Source of the DNA: Chromatocurvus sp964613795
GTDB taxonomy: Bacteria > Pseudomonadota > Gammaproteobacteria > Pseudomonadales > Halieaceae
Reading direction: 5' to 3'
Assembly: GCA_964613795.1 (NCBI GenBank)
Contig: CAZTJR010000011.1
Coordinates: forward strand, 32,977 to 96,976
Length of the DNA: 64,000 nt
This document shows positions 1-7,259 of this stretch, one piece after another (within the stretch, counting starts at the first letter, position 1; each line of letters opens with the position of its first letter). A model generated the notes under the pieces. The model searched no databases, had not been told where the DNA came from, and saw only the letters and a list, made by a program, of their open reading frames with translations. A program made the position numbers and the translations under genes.

Positions 1-1
1 G

Positions 2-1462
2 GTATTTGTCGCAACCCCTGGCATTGAGTTCTCGCAGCTGTTCTTTCCGATCAAGGGCATACTCGTCGTTTACGATACATTGACAGGCACTTACAGCGCT
101 CTGCCTGGCGCTGATGACCCGGCGTATGTGCAGAGCAATCCCACCTGGAGCCCCGACGGAAAATCCGTTGTGTTCGCCAGAGCAAAAGCCTACCAGAAGG
201 ATTCTATTGCTAACGCCAGTAGCATTCTGCTGGACGAGAACGATGTGCCCGAGTTTATAGAGGACAAGGAACCGTTCAAGTTCGACCTGTACCGTGTGCC
301 TTTCAACGAAGGCCGCGGTGGCGAAGCGGAGCCGATAGAGGGCGCCTCGCATAATGGCATGAGCAATTTTTTCGCCAAATTCTCGCCGGATGGCAAGTGG
401 ATAGTCTTCACTCAGGCCGAAAACTACATGCTGTTAATGCCTGACAGCCTGCTGTACATCATTCCCGCCGAAGGCGGGGAAGCCCGGCGCCTGCGAGCCA
501 ATACATCGCGCATGAACTCCTGGCACAGCTTTTCGTCAAACGGACGCTGGCTGGTGTTCTCGTCCAAGGTAAATACGCCTTACACCCAACTGTTCCTGAC
601 CCATATCGATGAGGAGGGCAATTCAACGCCTCCGGTGGTGCTCGATCGATTCACGGGCACTTACGGTGCCGCCAACATTCCGGAATTTGTGCCACTGCCA
701 GCAGACGCTATTGCGAAAATCAGTGAGCAGTTCCTTGATGCATATTCGTTCCTGCGCGCAGGAATGGCGAATGAGCGTACAGGCAATTACCCGGCGGCCG
801 TGAAAGCATATGATCGCGGTTTGGCAGTAGAGCCGGAGAACGTTGAACTGCTAAATGCCAAGGGTTTTGCCTTGTTCCAGGAGGGCAGGAGTAAAGAGGC
901 GGTAGCGTCACTGGAAAAAGCCCTCGAAGTGGATCCGAGACACTGGAAAGCCCATAACAACATGGCACTCGCCTCAGTCGACATCGGCGAGCTCGAGGTG
1001 GCAGAAGCGCATTATCGCGAGTCGTTGGCGATTGAACCACAGTCAGCCATCTATAACGATCTCGGCTTTGTACTTGAGCGACAGGGTTTACCCTTTGAAG
1101 CGACGGAGATGTATCGCAACGCTTTGGAGCTGGACCCCGACTCTGTAGCCGCACAGTTCAACCTGGCCTCTTCTCTGGCGCGCATCGGTCAATTCGCCGA
1201 GGCGGAGCCGCATTTTCGCGCGGTCCTGGACAAAGGCGAGAATACGCAAGCCTATACCGCGCTGGGCATCGTCCTCTGGCAACAGGGAAAGCAAGACGAA
1301 GCTGTTGTGACTATGCGGACCGCTATCGAAATAAATCCCGGCAATGCAACCGCTCACGACCAGCTTGGGAAAATGCTCTTCCAGCGTGGCAGGCTGGAAG
1401 AGGCGCGGGTGGAGCTGGCGAAGGCGAAAGCCCTGGACCCCAGCCTGGGTGATGTGAAGTAG
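2..1462 (+). CDS. PD40 beta-propeller / TPR protein, 5'-truncated by window edge
   Basis: The reading frame is open from base 2, so the true start lies outside the window. The N-terminal half carries TolB/PD40-type blades, seen as the repeated SPDGK and SSNGRW motifs followed by short beta strands. The C-terminal half, roughly the last 230 residues, is a run of tetratricopeptide repeats (for example AVKAYDRGLAVEPENVELL and AVASLEKALEVDPRHWKAH). This arrangement is typical of envelope or periplasmic scaffold proteins; no catalytic motif is visible. The partner and role are unknown. The gene converges on the PEP-CTERM-like gene that ends at 1599. Confidence 0.8.
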   Translation, partial: VFVATPGIEFSQLFFPIKGILVVYDTLTGTYSALPGADDPAYVQSNPTWSPDGKSVVFARAKAYQKDSIANASSILLDENDVPEFIEDKEPFKFDLYRVPFNEGRGGEAEPIEGASHNGMSNFFAKFSPDGKWIVFTQAENYMLLMPDSLLYIIPAEGGEARRLRANTSRMNSWHSFSSNGRWLVFSSKVNTPYTQLFLTHIDEEGNSTPPVVLDRFTGTYGAANIPEFVPLPADAIAKISEQFLDAYSFLRAGMANERTGNYPAAVKAYDRGLAVEPENVELLNAKGFALFQEGRSKEAVASLEKALEVDPRHWKAHNNMALASVDIGELEVAEAHYRESLAIEPQSAIYNDLGFVLERQGLPFEATEMYRNALELDPDSVAAQFNLASSLARIGQFAEAEPHFRAVLDKGENTQAYTALGIVLWQQGKQDEAVVTMRTAIEINPGNATAHDQLGKMLFQRGRLEEARVELAKAKALDPSLGDVK

Positions 1463-1598
1463 GGGTTCAGCGCGAAGATCCATGTCTGGAGTGCTTGCGG
1501 TCAACGATAAGTTAACGCGTCCTGCCTCGTGACATTCATCGTCAAATTTCAAGCAATAAAAAGTCCACCGAATTGGTCCAGTCCATCAGGAGTTCTGT

Positions 1599-2441
1599 TT
1601 ATACGGTTGCTCGACGCTTCCAGCCAAGCCCGAGAAGGCCGACACCGAACAGGGCCAATGTTGCAGGCACGGGCACATTCGTTATGCCTTCACCCGCCTC
1701 ATCTGAAGCAGTTATTCTGAAGTTATCGAACACCGCGTAGCCGCCGCTGGAAAGGTCTACTTGAAGAGTCACATTTCCGTCCGTGGAACCTGACGCATTA
1801 AATGAAAAGGCTCCATTGCTCCAATCAAGCACGGCAACATCAGACGCAACGCCTGTCAGGTTGGCAGTACCAAGCATCGTGNNNNNNNNNNNNNNNNNNN
1901 NNNNNNNNNNNNNNNNNNNNNNNNNNNNNNNNNNNNNNNNNNNNNNNNNNNNNNNNNNNNNNNNNNNNNNNNNNNNNNNNNTGAACTTGAAGCTGGGTGC
2001 TACATCGTCAGAAGCGAATGGACCATTATTCGCAGAATTACCATCCAGGCCCAAGCTTGAGATGTCCAGCGAAAAATTGAAGAAATCAAAGCTCCCAATA
2101 TTAAAGGACAGAGCCAATTTGTCGTTTTCAATGTCCGAGAGCATTCCCAGCGCGTAATTTCCACCGATTCCAGCCACGTCTGTATAACCAGTGCCAAAGG
2201 CGTCCTCGCCCGTAAGCAAGATAGTCTCTACGGTATTCGCTTGAGCGAAGCTAAACCCCGCCGGTTGTCCGCCATACAGATTATTAACCATCTGCTGAGA
2301 CACATCGGCATAACCGGAACCGACTGCAAAACCATCGGGCGACTCAAAGTCTTGATCATACAGTGTGATAAAACTTGCCTGAGCCAGTGAGCTTGAACTG
2401 ATTGCAGCGAAGAGGACGGTGACCTTTGATATCTTGAACAT
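1599..2441 (-). CDS. PEP-CTERM-like secreted protein, interrupted by an assembly gap
   Basis: The N-terminus is a signal peptide (MFKISKVTVLFAAISSSSLA, then QA-SF). The C-terminus has a tripartite sorting signal: VPVPATLALFGVGLLGLG followed by WKRR. This is a PEP-CTERM variant common in marine gammaproteobacteria. Such proteins are normally handled by an exosortase, and none is encoded in this window. The body is beta-rich, Gly/Asp/Ser-rich and without catalytic motifs, suggesting an extracellular or exopolysaccharide-associated protein. A run of 100 N (1882-1981) lies inside, so about 34 residues of the translation are unknown and the true length is uncertain, although both flanks read in the same frame. 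An AGGG ribosome site sits 6 bases before the ATG. The gene looks more AT-rich than its surroundings. Confidence 0.75.
   Translation of the reverse strand: MFKISKVTVLFAAISSSSLAQASFITLYDQDFESPDGFAVGSGYADVSQQMVNNLYGGQPAGFSFAQANTVETILLTGEDAFGTGYTDVAGIGGNYALGMLSDIENDKLALSFNIGSFDFFNFSLDISSLGLDGNSANNGPFASDDVAPSFKFXXXXXXXXXXXXXXXXXXXXXXXXXXXXXXXXXXTMLGTANLTGVASDVAVLDWSNGAFSFNASGSTDGNVTLQVDLSSGGYAVFDNFRITASDEAGEGITNVPVPATLALFGVGLLGLGWKRRATV
1882..1981. other. Assembly gap (100 N) inside PEP-CTERM-like gene
   Basis: Exactly 100 undetermined bases, the usual placeholder for a gap of unknown size. Unlike the gap at 7105-7204, its flanks share no repeat, so real sequence is probably missing. Confidence 0.98.
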
Positions 2442-2696
2442 TAATAACCCTATGAAGTGGCTTTGTTGACTTAATTAACATCTAGCAAGTTTCGGACCAT
2501 CAATGAATTCCTATATTTGTCAGTAGTTTAGGTGAGGCTTGGGTGAAGTTACGTAAAAAAAGCTGACAGTTTGAGCTGTGGTTATGCAAAACAGTGAGTG
2601 AAGTTCGCTCCAAGTCGAAAACCGTCATTAGCAATGCAACCGTGACGACGGCTATGTGCCAGCTGTGGACGTAACCTACTCAAGCCCCTGGCAATA

Positions 2697-2718
2697 AAAA
2701 CCCTCCGAAGCGGGTCTT
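2697..2718 (-). terminator. Rho-independent terminator after the second PEP-CTERM-like gene
   Basis: Read on the minus strand, an A-rich lead and GACCCGC are followed by a TTCG tetraloop, GAGGG and a run of five T then ATT. The stem has about seven pairs with one G-A mismatch. It lies 18 bases past the stop of the gene at 2736-3482, in the right orientation for it. Confidence 0.7.
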
Positions 2719-2735
2719 TGACGCGCGTTGTTTGC

Positions 2736-3482
2736 TTACGTTTTCTTGCGGCGTGAGTAGCCAAGTCCCACCAGACCAAGGCCGCACAATGCGAGCGTAG
2801 CGGGCGCAGGCACGAAGGCTAACTCGCCGAATCCGCCGCCAAAACTCCCGTCATCAAGCGCGCTGCTGAAAGTACTGTCCGTTTGAATGGAGAACGAGGA
2901 AATTTCAGCGCCGGCCAGCTCTACGGGGTTCGTCGGCAGTGACGGCCCTGAAAACAGGCCCGTGTTGGAACTTCGCAACACGAGATCAACGAGGTAGGCA
3001 CTGTCGTCGTCCAGTATCGCCGAGATGCGAAAGCTGAGACCGTCCGCCGGGCCAAACCCATCCGTGAGCGCCCTGTCTCCCGAGTCATCGCGGTACCATA
3101 GCAAATCGGGTAACAGAGTGCCGATGGCGTTCGCCTCTTGTCCATAAGTCGTTGTACTACCGCCGATGGTGACGTCGAAGAACAGGCTCGAGGCGTCAAA
3201 GGAATACAAGCTTCCCCCGGCGAAAATCGCCTCTTCGCAGCTTGTGCGCGGCGTTGGAATCGCGTCGCAATTTGCTCCCAGGAATGTAGCATCTGCATCG
3301 TAGCCCACGACGACATTGAAGCTGTCACCAACGCTGTAAGCGGGCGAGCCTTGCACCACCTCAAACACACCTGAAAACCCGGCAGTGACAATCCCTGCCC
3401 AGGATGACGGGGCCAGAAGTGAGGCGCACAGCAGACCCGTTGTGCACAGTTCGGCGACACCCCGAGTGGATGTGTGATTCAT
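2736..3482 (-). CDS. PEP-CTERM-like secreted protein
   Basis: 248 residues. The N-terminal signal peptide has its hydrophobic core at about residues 14-29 (TTGLLCASLLAPSSWA). The C-terminus reads FVPAPATLALCGLGLVGLG followed by YSRRKK, which is the same tripartite sorting signal as the neighbouring gene at 1599-2441. The mature part is predicted to be beta-rich and has no enzyme motif. Two such genes in a row on one strand suggest related surface proteins; the 294 bp between them and a terminator at 2697-2718 suggest separate transcription. A GGAG ribosome site lies 7 bases before the ATG. The family assignment rests on the C-terminal signal only; function is unknown. Confidence 0.75.
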   Translation of the reverse strand: MNHTSTRGVAELCTTGLLCASLLAPSSWAGIVTAGFSGVFEVVQGSPAYSVGDSFNVVVGYDADATFLGANCDAIPTPRTSCEEAIFAGGSLYSFDASSLFFDVTIGGSTTTYGQEANAIGTLLPDLLWYRDDSGDRALTDGFGPADGLSFRISAILDDDSAYLVDLVLRSSNTGLFSGPSLPTNPVELAGAEISSFSIQTDSTFSSALDDGSFGGGFGELAFVPAPATLALCGLGLVGLGYSRRKKT

Positions 3483-3681
3483 GCCAAGTCTCCTGTTCCC
3501 GTCCCCGTTGACTGAAACACAAGGGTGCGCCGACTCGATGCGACCTTTCCTGACGAAATGCCGATATTTTGCTGATGAAAGGCCGAGGCTTATGCAGGCA
3601 TCTGATTATTCGTAGTTTTTCCGTCTAAGGCGAGCGCGGTGTGCATCGGAAGCGCGACGGGTGATTTATTCCCGGTAGGGA

Positions 3682-4200
3682 CTAGTACGGTACCGATGGT
3701 CCCCGCCACTCATCCCCTGTCTTCGTGCAGCGTTGTAACGCCGAGGTCGCATCGCCCCATCCTTCACAACGACTTTCGCCCGGACGGCCGCGATACCAAT
3801 TCCAAAGCCCTTTGCAGGAAGCATAGAGTTTGAAAAATAGCAGCACGGATTGAAGCTGGGCGGGAGTGATGGGCTGGTGGGAGCAAATTAACTTGTCGTC
3901 GCGCATGAAGCGCTCACTCAAACCAATCGCACAGAAAGCGTAAACCTCAATCTGCGAACCTCTCGCGAGGCGTCGGTCAAGCACCACGGCATCGAGCAGA
4001 TCTCCTTCACCGCCTAACAGGCCTGGGACGGATCCATAGTTGAACGGACATGGAAACGGCGAAATAAAATCGACGTTTCCGGTGCTGCCCCGCTTCAGAA
4101 AGCTCCATTTCGGGATTTCGATCACCACCTTGACTCGAGGTGTCTGCTTTGAAAGCGCAGCTGGCACGGAACCAGATGCTGGAGGCTGGATAGTCACCAT
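3682..4200 (-). CDS. Divergent inorganic pyrophosphatase-like protein
   Basis: 172 residues aligning by eye with family I inorganic pyrophosphatases (PPi + H2O to 2 Pi). Recognisable elements are VVIEIPKW near the N-terminus, the FPCPFNYGSVPG segment, GEGDLLDAVVLD in place of the usual DGDPVDVLV metal-binding motif, and RDDKLI in place of EDAKL. The first metal-site Asp is replaced by Glu, and the Arg that follows the VD pair in the E. coli enzyme appears to be absent, so activity or specificity may be altered. The C-terminal tail is unlike E. coli Ppa. It lies downstream of the amidase on the same strand, 213 bp away. It could be an active enzyme on another phosphate ester or a degenerate copy. 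Confidence 0.7.
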   Translation of the reverse strand: MVTIQPPASGSVPAALSKQTPRVKVVIEIPKWSFLKRGSTGNVDFISPFPCPFNYGSVPGLLGGEGDLLDAVVLDRRLARGSQIEVYAFCAIGLSERFMRDDKLICSHQPITPAQLQSVLLFFKLYASCKGLWNWYRGRPGESRCEGWGDATSALQRCTKTGDEWRGPSVPY

Positions 4201-4413
4201 AAAAGCTCGCTTCTTCGCCCCGCGTGTTCAATCCAGCTTACAAGAATCCGCCAAGGGGGAAAGGTCATTCTGAAGAAGCAGTGCTTATTGCAGCCGCCCC
4301 GGTGAGAGCGGCCAGCCCTGGCATCAGAACGGGTCTGTTCATGCGGTAACCCTTTTTTTGTTGCCCCGGCTGATCGGTATCTGTCCAAAAATGGCCGATA
4401 AGGCGCGCGGCCT

Positions 4414-6030
4414 CTACTCGGTGACGCCCCGCATGGCGTCATCCAGCGGCGGCGTCGTGCGCGGCAGACGTCTCGCCTGTGTGCGCTGTTCAAAGGCATA
4501 GCCCAGCCCCAGCAGTGCCGGTTCACTGAAAGCACGTCCAAGGAAGGAGACAGTCACCGGCAGGCCGCCGGCGGTAAACCCGGCCGGTACGATGAGGTCC
4601 GGGAAGCCGGTGAGGTTGGCGAGCGTTACCGGCGAGCCGCCAGAGCCCGGTGCGGAGCCCGGGTTCGGCTCCGGATCAATACGCTGCGGACGACGTGGCT
4701 GTGTGGGATAGACGATGGCATCCAGCCCGTGCTCGTCCATAAGTCCCTCAATGGTATCGCGCAGCAGCGGCAGGGCGTGATCGCGCACGGCCAGGTACTC
4801 TCTGTCGCTGAGCTCACCCCCGGCATCCTCTTTCAGCATCAGCTGCCAGCGCGAGGGGTTCGGTATGTAGCCCTGCTCGCTGTCCGGCGCTGGCAGGGTC
4901 ATTGCAGTGTCAATCAGTGCCCGAAGCGTTTTGGGATAGTCTGGCCCGGTCGTTTCGAGGTAGTCCGCGATCTGCGCGCGGAACTCGCGGTAGCGAATGG
5001 TGCGATAGAACTCACCGCGCGATGCCAGCAGCCACGACGGTAGCGCGATATCAACCAGCTCAGCGCCGGCATCGCGCATGGCTTGAAAAGCGGACTCCAT
5101 AATCCAGTCCACTTCGTCGTCTGCACCCATGAAGTCGCGCGCGATACCGAGCTTTGCGCCCTGCAGTGCCTCGTTATCAAGAAAGCGTGTGTAATCCTTG
5201 TGCGCGCGGCCTTTACTGCGCGCGGTTGCCGGGTCGGCAGGATCAACGCCCGCAACAATGCCCAGCGTGGCGGCGACATCGTATACGTGCCGCGCCATGG
5301 GACCTGCGGTATCAAACGACAGCGCCAGCGGGATGATACCGTCGCGGCTGACCAGGCCCAGAGTGGGCTTCAGGCCGACAATGCCATTGGCCGAGGAGGG
5401 CATGCGCACCGAGCCGCCGGTATCTGTACCGAATCCCACCATGGCGTAGGCCGCCGCGATGGCCGCGCCAGTGCCTCCGGATGAACCGGCGGGCGACCTG
5501 CTGGTGTCGTGGGGGTTATAGGTCAGCCCATCCAGCGAGTTCAGCGGTCCACCAGAGGCAAACTCGCTCATGTTCAGCTTGGCAATGATCACCGCGCCGG
5601 CATCACGCAAGCGTTTGACCAGAAAGGCATCGTCCGGCGGCACCGCGCCCGCGAGCATAAACGAACCCGCGGTTGTTGGCAGGTCGCGGGTATCGATGTT
5701 GTCCTTGAGCGCTACCGGGATGCCGTGCAGGGGGGAGCGAGGACCGCTGCGTTGGCGCTCCGCATCCAGCGCCCGGGCTTCAGCGAGCGCCGCCGGGTTG
5801 AGCTGCAGCACCGCGTTGATGCGCGGGCCAGTATCGTCATAGGCCTCGATACGACGCAGAAAGTGTCGCACGAGGGCTTCTGAGGTGATCTCTCCCCGCG
5901 CCAGAGCGCGATTAACGTCGTCGATGCTGGCGCTGGATAACGCGGTGAGCTCCGCCCGCGCCGACAGTGACAGCAGCAGGCAGAAAGCCAGCAGCGTGAG
6001 ATGGGTCAGACAAGGGCGGGACTGCAGCAT
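4414..6030 (-). CDS. Secreted amidase-signature family hydrolase
   Basis: 538 residues from the chosen ATG at 6030, which has a GGAG ribosome site 9 bases upstream and directly begins a signal peptide (MLQSRPCLTHLTLLAFCLLL to SARA); an upstream in-frame ATG at 6060 lacks these. The amidase-signature triad is visible: Lys109 in VALKDNID, cis-Ser183 in SPAGSSGGTG and nucleophile Ser207 in GTDTGGSVRMPSS, with the 24-residue Ser-Ser spacing of the family. These enzymes hydrolyse C-N amide bonds. The signal peptide puts it in the periplasm or outside, unlike GatA. The substrate cannot be inferred from sequence; peptide amides or aryl amides are possible. Confidence 0.88.
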   Translation of the reverse strand: MLQSRPCLTHLTLLAFCLLLSLSARAELTALSSASIDDVNRALARGEITSEALVRHFLRRIEAYDDTGPRINAVLQLNPAALAEARALDAERQRSGPRSPLHGIPVALKDNIDTRDLPTTAGSFMLAGAVPPDDAFLVKRLRDAGAVIIAKLNMSEFASGGPLNSLDGLTYNPHDTSRSPAGSSGGTGAAIAAAYAMVGFGTDTGGSVRMPSSANGIVGLKPTLGLVSRDGIIPLALSFDTAGPMARHVYDVAATLGIVAGVDPADPATARSKGRAHKDYTRFLDNEALQGAKLGIARDFMGADDEVDWIMESAFQAMRDAGAELVDIALPSWLLASRGEFYRTIRYREFRAQIADYLETTGPDYPKTLRALIDTAMTLPAPDSEQGYIPNPSRWQLMLKEDAGGELSDREYLAVRDHALPLLRDTIEGLMDEHGLDAIVYPTQPRRPQRIDPEPNPGSAPGSGGSPVTLANLTGFPDLIVPAGFTAGGLPVTVSFLGRAFSEPALLGLGYAFEQRTQARRLPRTTPPLDDAMRGVTE

Positions 6031-6214
6031 GGCGCGTGGCTCCGATGGACTGAAAAGCATGAGCGTAACAGACCTCTGGCCGACAGACTGCCTATCTGTT
6101 GCTCGACTGCGTCTGAGTCAGGTCCACGGCTTTTCTAAAAACGCGATTGGGTGAGCCTGAACCGCGAGATGCTGCTTGCGCTCGATCAGACGGAACCGGC
6201 GCCGGCGTCGTTGT

Positions 6215-6877
6215 TCACCAGGGCAGCACCTCACCATTGCTGTGCCAGAATGTCCCCGACTTCTCCAGAGACAGCGCATCGATGCGAGCGAGCAGACCGG
6301 CTGCTGCCTCGTCGACGTCAATCAAGCCCCGATGGTCGGTCATGTCGGTGCGAACATAGCCCGGATGCAGCACCGCAACGCTGATGCCGCGCTCTGCCAG
6401 ATCGTGGGCCAGGGATTTACCCGCAGCGTTCAGTGCGGCCTTGGACATGCGGTAGCCGTAGCTGCCACCGCTGTCATTGTCGGCAATGGAGCCCATGCGG
6501 CTGCTGATCAGCGCGAGTTTCGCCTTGTCACGCAGGGTTGGCAGCAGGGCGTGGACCACGAGCAGCGGTCCCAGCGCATTCACCTCGAATTGCCGGCGAA
6601 TGGCCTGTGGGTCCAGCGTGTCGAGAGACACCGGGTGCATCATACCGGCGTTATTGATCAGGAGGTCGGTGGAGTCCGACCCCAGAACGGATGCCAGGCT
6701 GTCCAGCGAGGCCGCGTCGGTGACGTCGACACCGTCGACCACCGCTACATCGAGTGCCTGCAGTTCGGCGGATCGCTGGCGGCAGGCGGCTGTGACGCGC
6801 CACCCGCTATCCGCGAGCTGACGACTCAGTTCCAGTCCAATGCCGCGATTGGCTCCAATAATGACAGCGTTTCTCAT
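6215..6877 (-). CDS. Short-chain dehydrogenase/reductase (C-factor-like SDR)
   Basis: 220 residues with the classical SDR layout: nucleotide-binding GANRGIG at the N-terminus, NNAG at about residue 80, and the active-site Ser with YxxxK in SYGYRMSK. The family catalyses NAD(P)-dependent oxidation or reduction of alcohols and ketones in the cytoplasm. The short length and the C-terminal FWHSNGEVLPW resemble CsgA/C-factor-like SDRs widespread in proteobacteria. It stands alone between the amidase, on the same strand 184 bp downstream, and the remnant at 6910-7089. The substrate is unknown. Confidence 0.85.
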   Translation of the reverse strand: MRNAVIIGANRGIGLELSRQLADSGWRVTAACRQRSAELQALDVAVVDGVDVTDAASLDSLASVLGSDSTDLLINNAGMMHPVSLDTLDPQAIRRQFEVNALGPLLVVHALLPTLRDKAKLALISSRMGSIADNDSGGSYGYRMSKAALNAAGKSLAHDLAERGISVAVLHPGYVRTDMTDHRGLIDVDEAAAGLLARIDALSLEKSGTFWHSNGEVLPW

Positions 6878-6909
6878 GGGCGTAGTCTAGCGTAAACGGC
6901 GGGCTGGCG

Positions 6910-7089
6910 TTATCCCTTCCACACCTCGCCGCACAATCGCACCCAGTTGCCGCCGATCACCTTTTCGATGACCCGGTCATTGTGCCCCCGCGATTTCCTG
7001 TAGGGCGTCCAGTCAAAGCTTGCCTGATGCCTCTGGAAAAGCCCAGTAGCGGCTGCGAGATACCTGTCCAGCGGGGTCTCACCTGCAGG
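6910..7089 (-). pseudogene. C-terminal remnant of an M19 (membrane) dipeptidase
   Basis: Reading the minus strand to the TAA at 6910-6912 gives a 59-residue tail whose last part, RGHNDRVIEKVIGGNW then VRLCGEVW, matches the ending of peptidase family M19 dipeptidases (RGYSDxxIxKIxGGNxLRV). The rest of the enzyme, including its zinc ligands, is absent: directly upstream in the same frame is the TGA that ends selD. After collapsing the artefactual gap at 7105-7204, only this fragment remains between selD and the SDR gene. It most likely is the relic of a deleted dipeptidase gene. Residues before RGH are not convincingly M19. Confidence 0.55.
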
Positions 7090-7104
7090 TCACACCAGGT
7101 GAAT
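7050..7104. repeat. 55-bp direct repeat, copy 1 (contig end)
   Basis: Identical over 55 bases to 7205-7259 and ending exactly where the N run begins. It includes the last codons and stop of selD. It is best explained as the overlapping end of two contigs, not a biological repeat. Confidence 0.9.
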
Positions 7105-7204
7105 NNNNNNNNNNNNNNNNNNNNNNNNNNNNNNNNNNNNNNNNNNNNNNNNNNNNNNNNNNNNNNNNNNNNNNNNNNNNNNNNNNNNNNNNNNNNNNNN
7201 NNNN
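7105..7204. other. Assembly gap (100 N), probably artefactual
   Basis: Exactly 100 N bounded on both sides by the same 55-bp sequence. The two contig ends overlap, so the true distance is probably -55 bp: the N run plus one repeat copy should be removed. Confidence 0.95.
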
Positions 7205-7259
7205 CGGCTGCGAGATACCTGTCCAGCGGGGTCTCACCTGCAGGTCACACCAGGTGAAT
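7205..7259. repeat. 55-bp direct repeat, copy 2 (contig start)
   Basis: Perfect copy of 7050-7104, beginning at the first base after the N run. It contains the true 3' end of the selD fusion gene (stop at 7245-7247). Confidence 0.9.

Noticed and set aside
1556..1585. Possible terminator after the first PEP-CTERM-like gene
   Set aside because: A T5 run on the minus strand is preceded by only a three-pair stem plus two pairs across a mismatch; too weak to call.
1599..2441. Treating the residues across the 100-N gap as a real in-frame linker
   Set aside because: One hundred N is a placeholder of arbitrary size; the agreement of frames on both sides may be chance. The same caution applies to the DUF885 gene.
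4265..4342. 25-codon frame with AAGGG before the ATG, between the amidase and pyrophosphatase genes
   Set aside because: It looks like a short Ala-rich signal-like peptide but ends after 25 residues with no partner. It may be the relic of a signal sequence; too little to annotate.
7245..7247. Read-through of the selD TGA as selenocysteine into the dipeptidase tail
   Set aside because: The SelD active site already uses Cys at the N-terminal loop, no SECIS-like hairpin with proper spacing is evident, and the downstream sequence resembles an unrelated enzyme's end.
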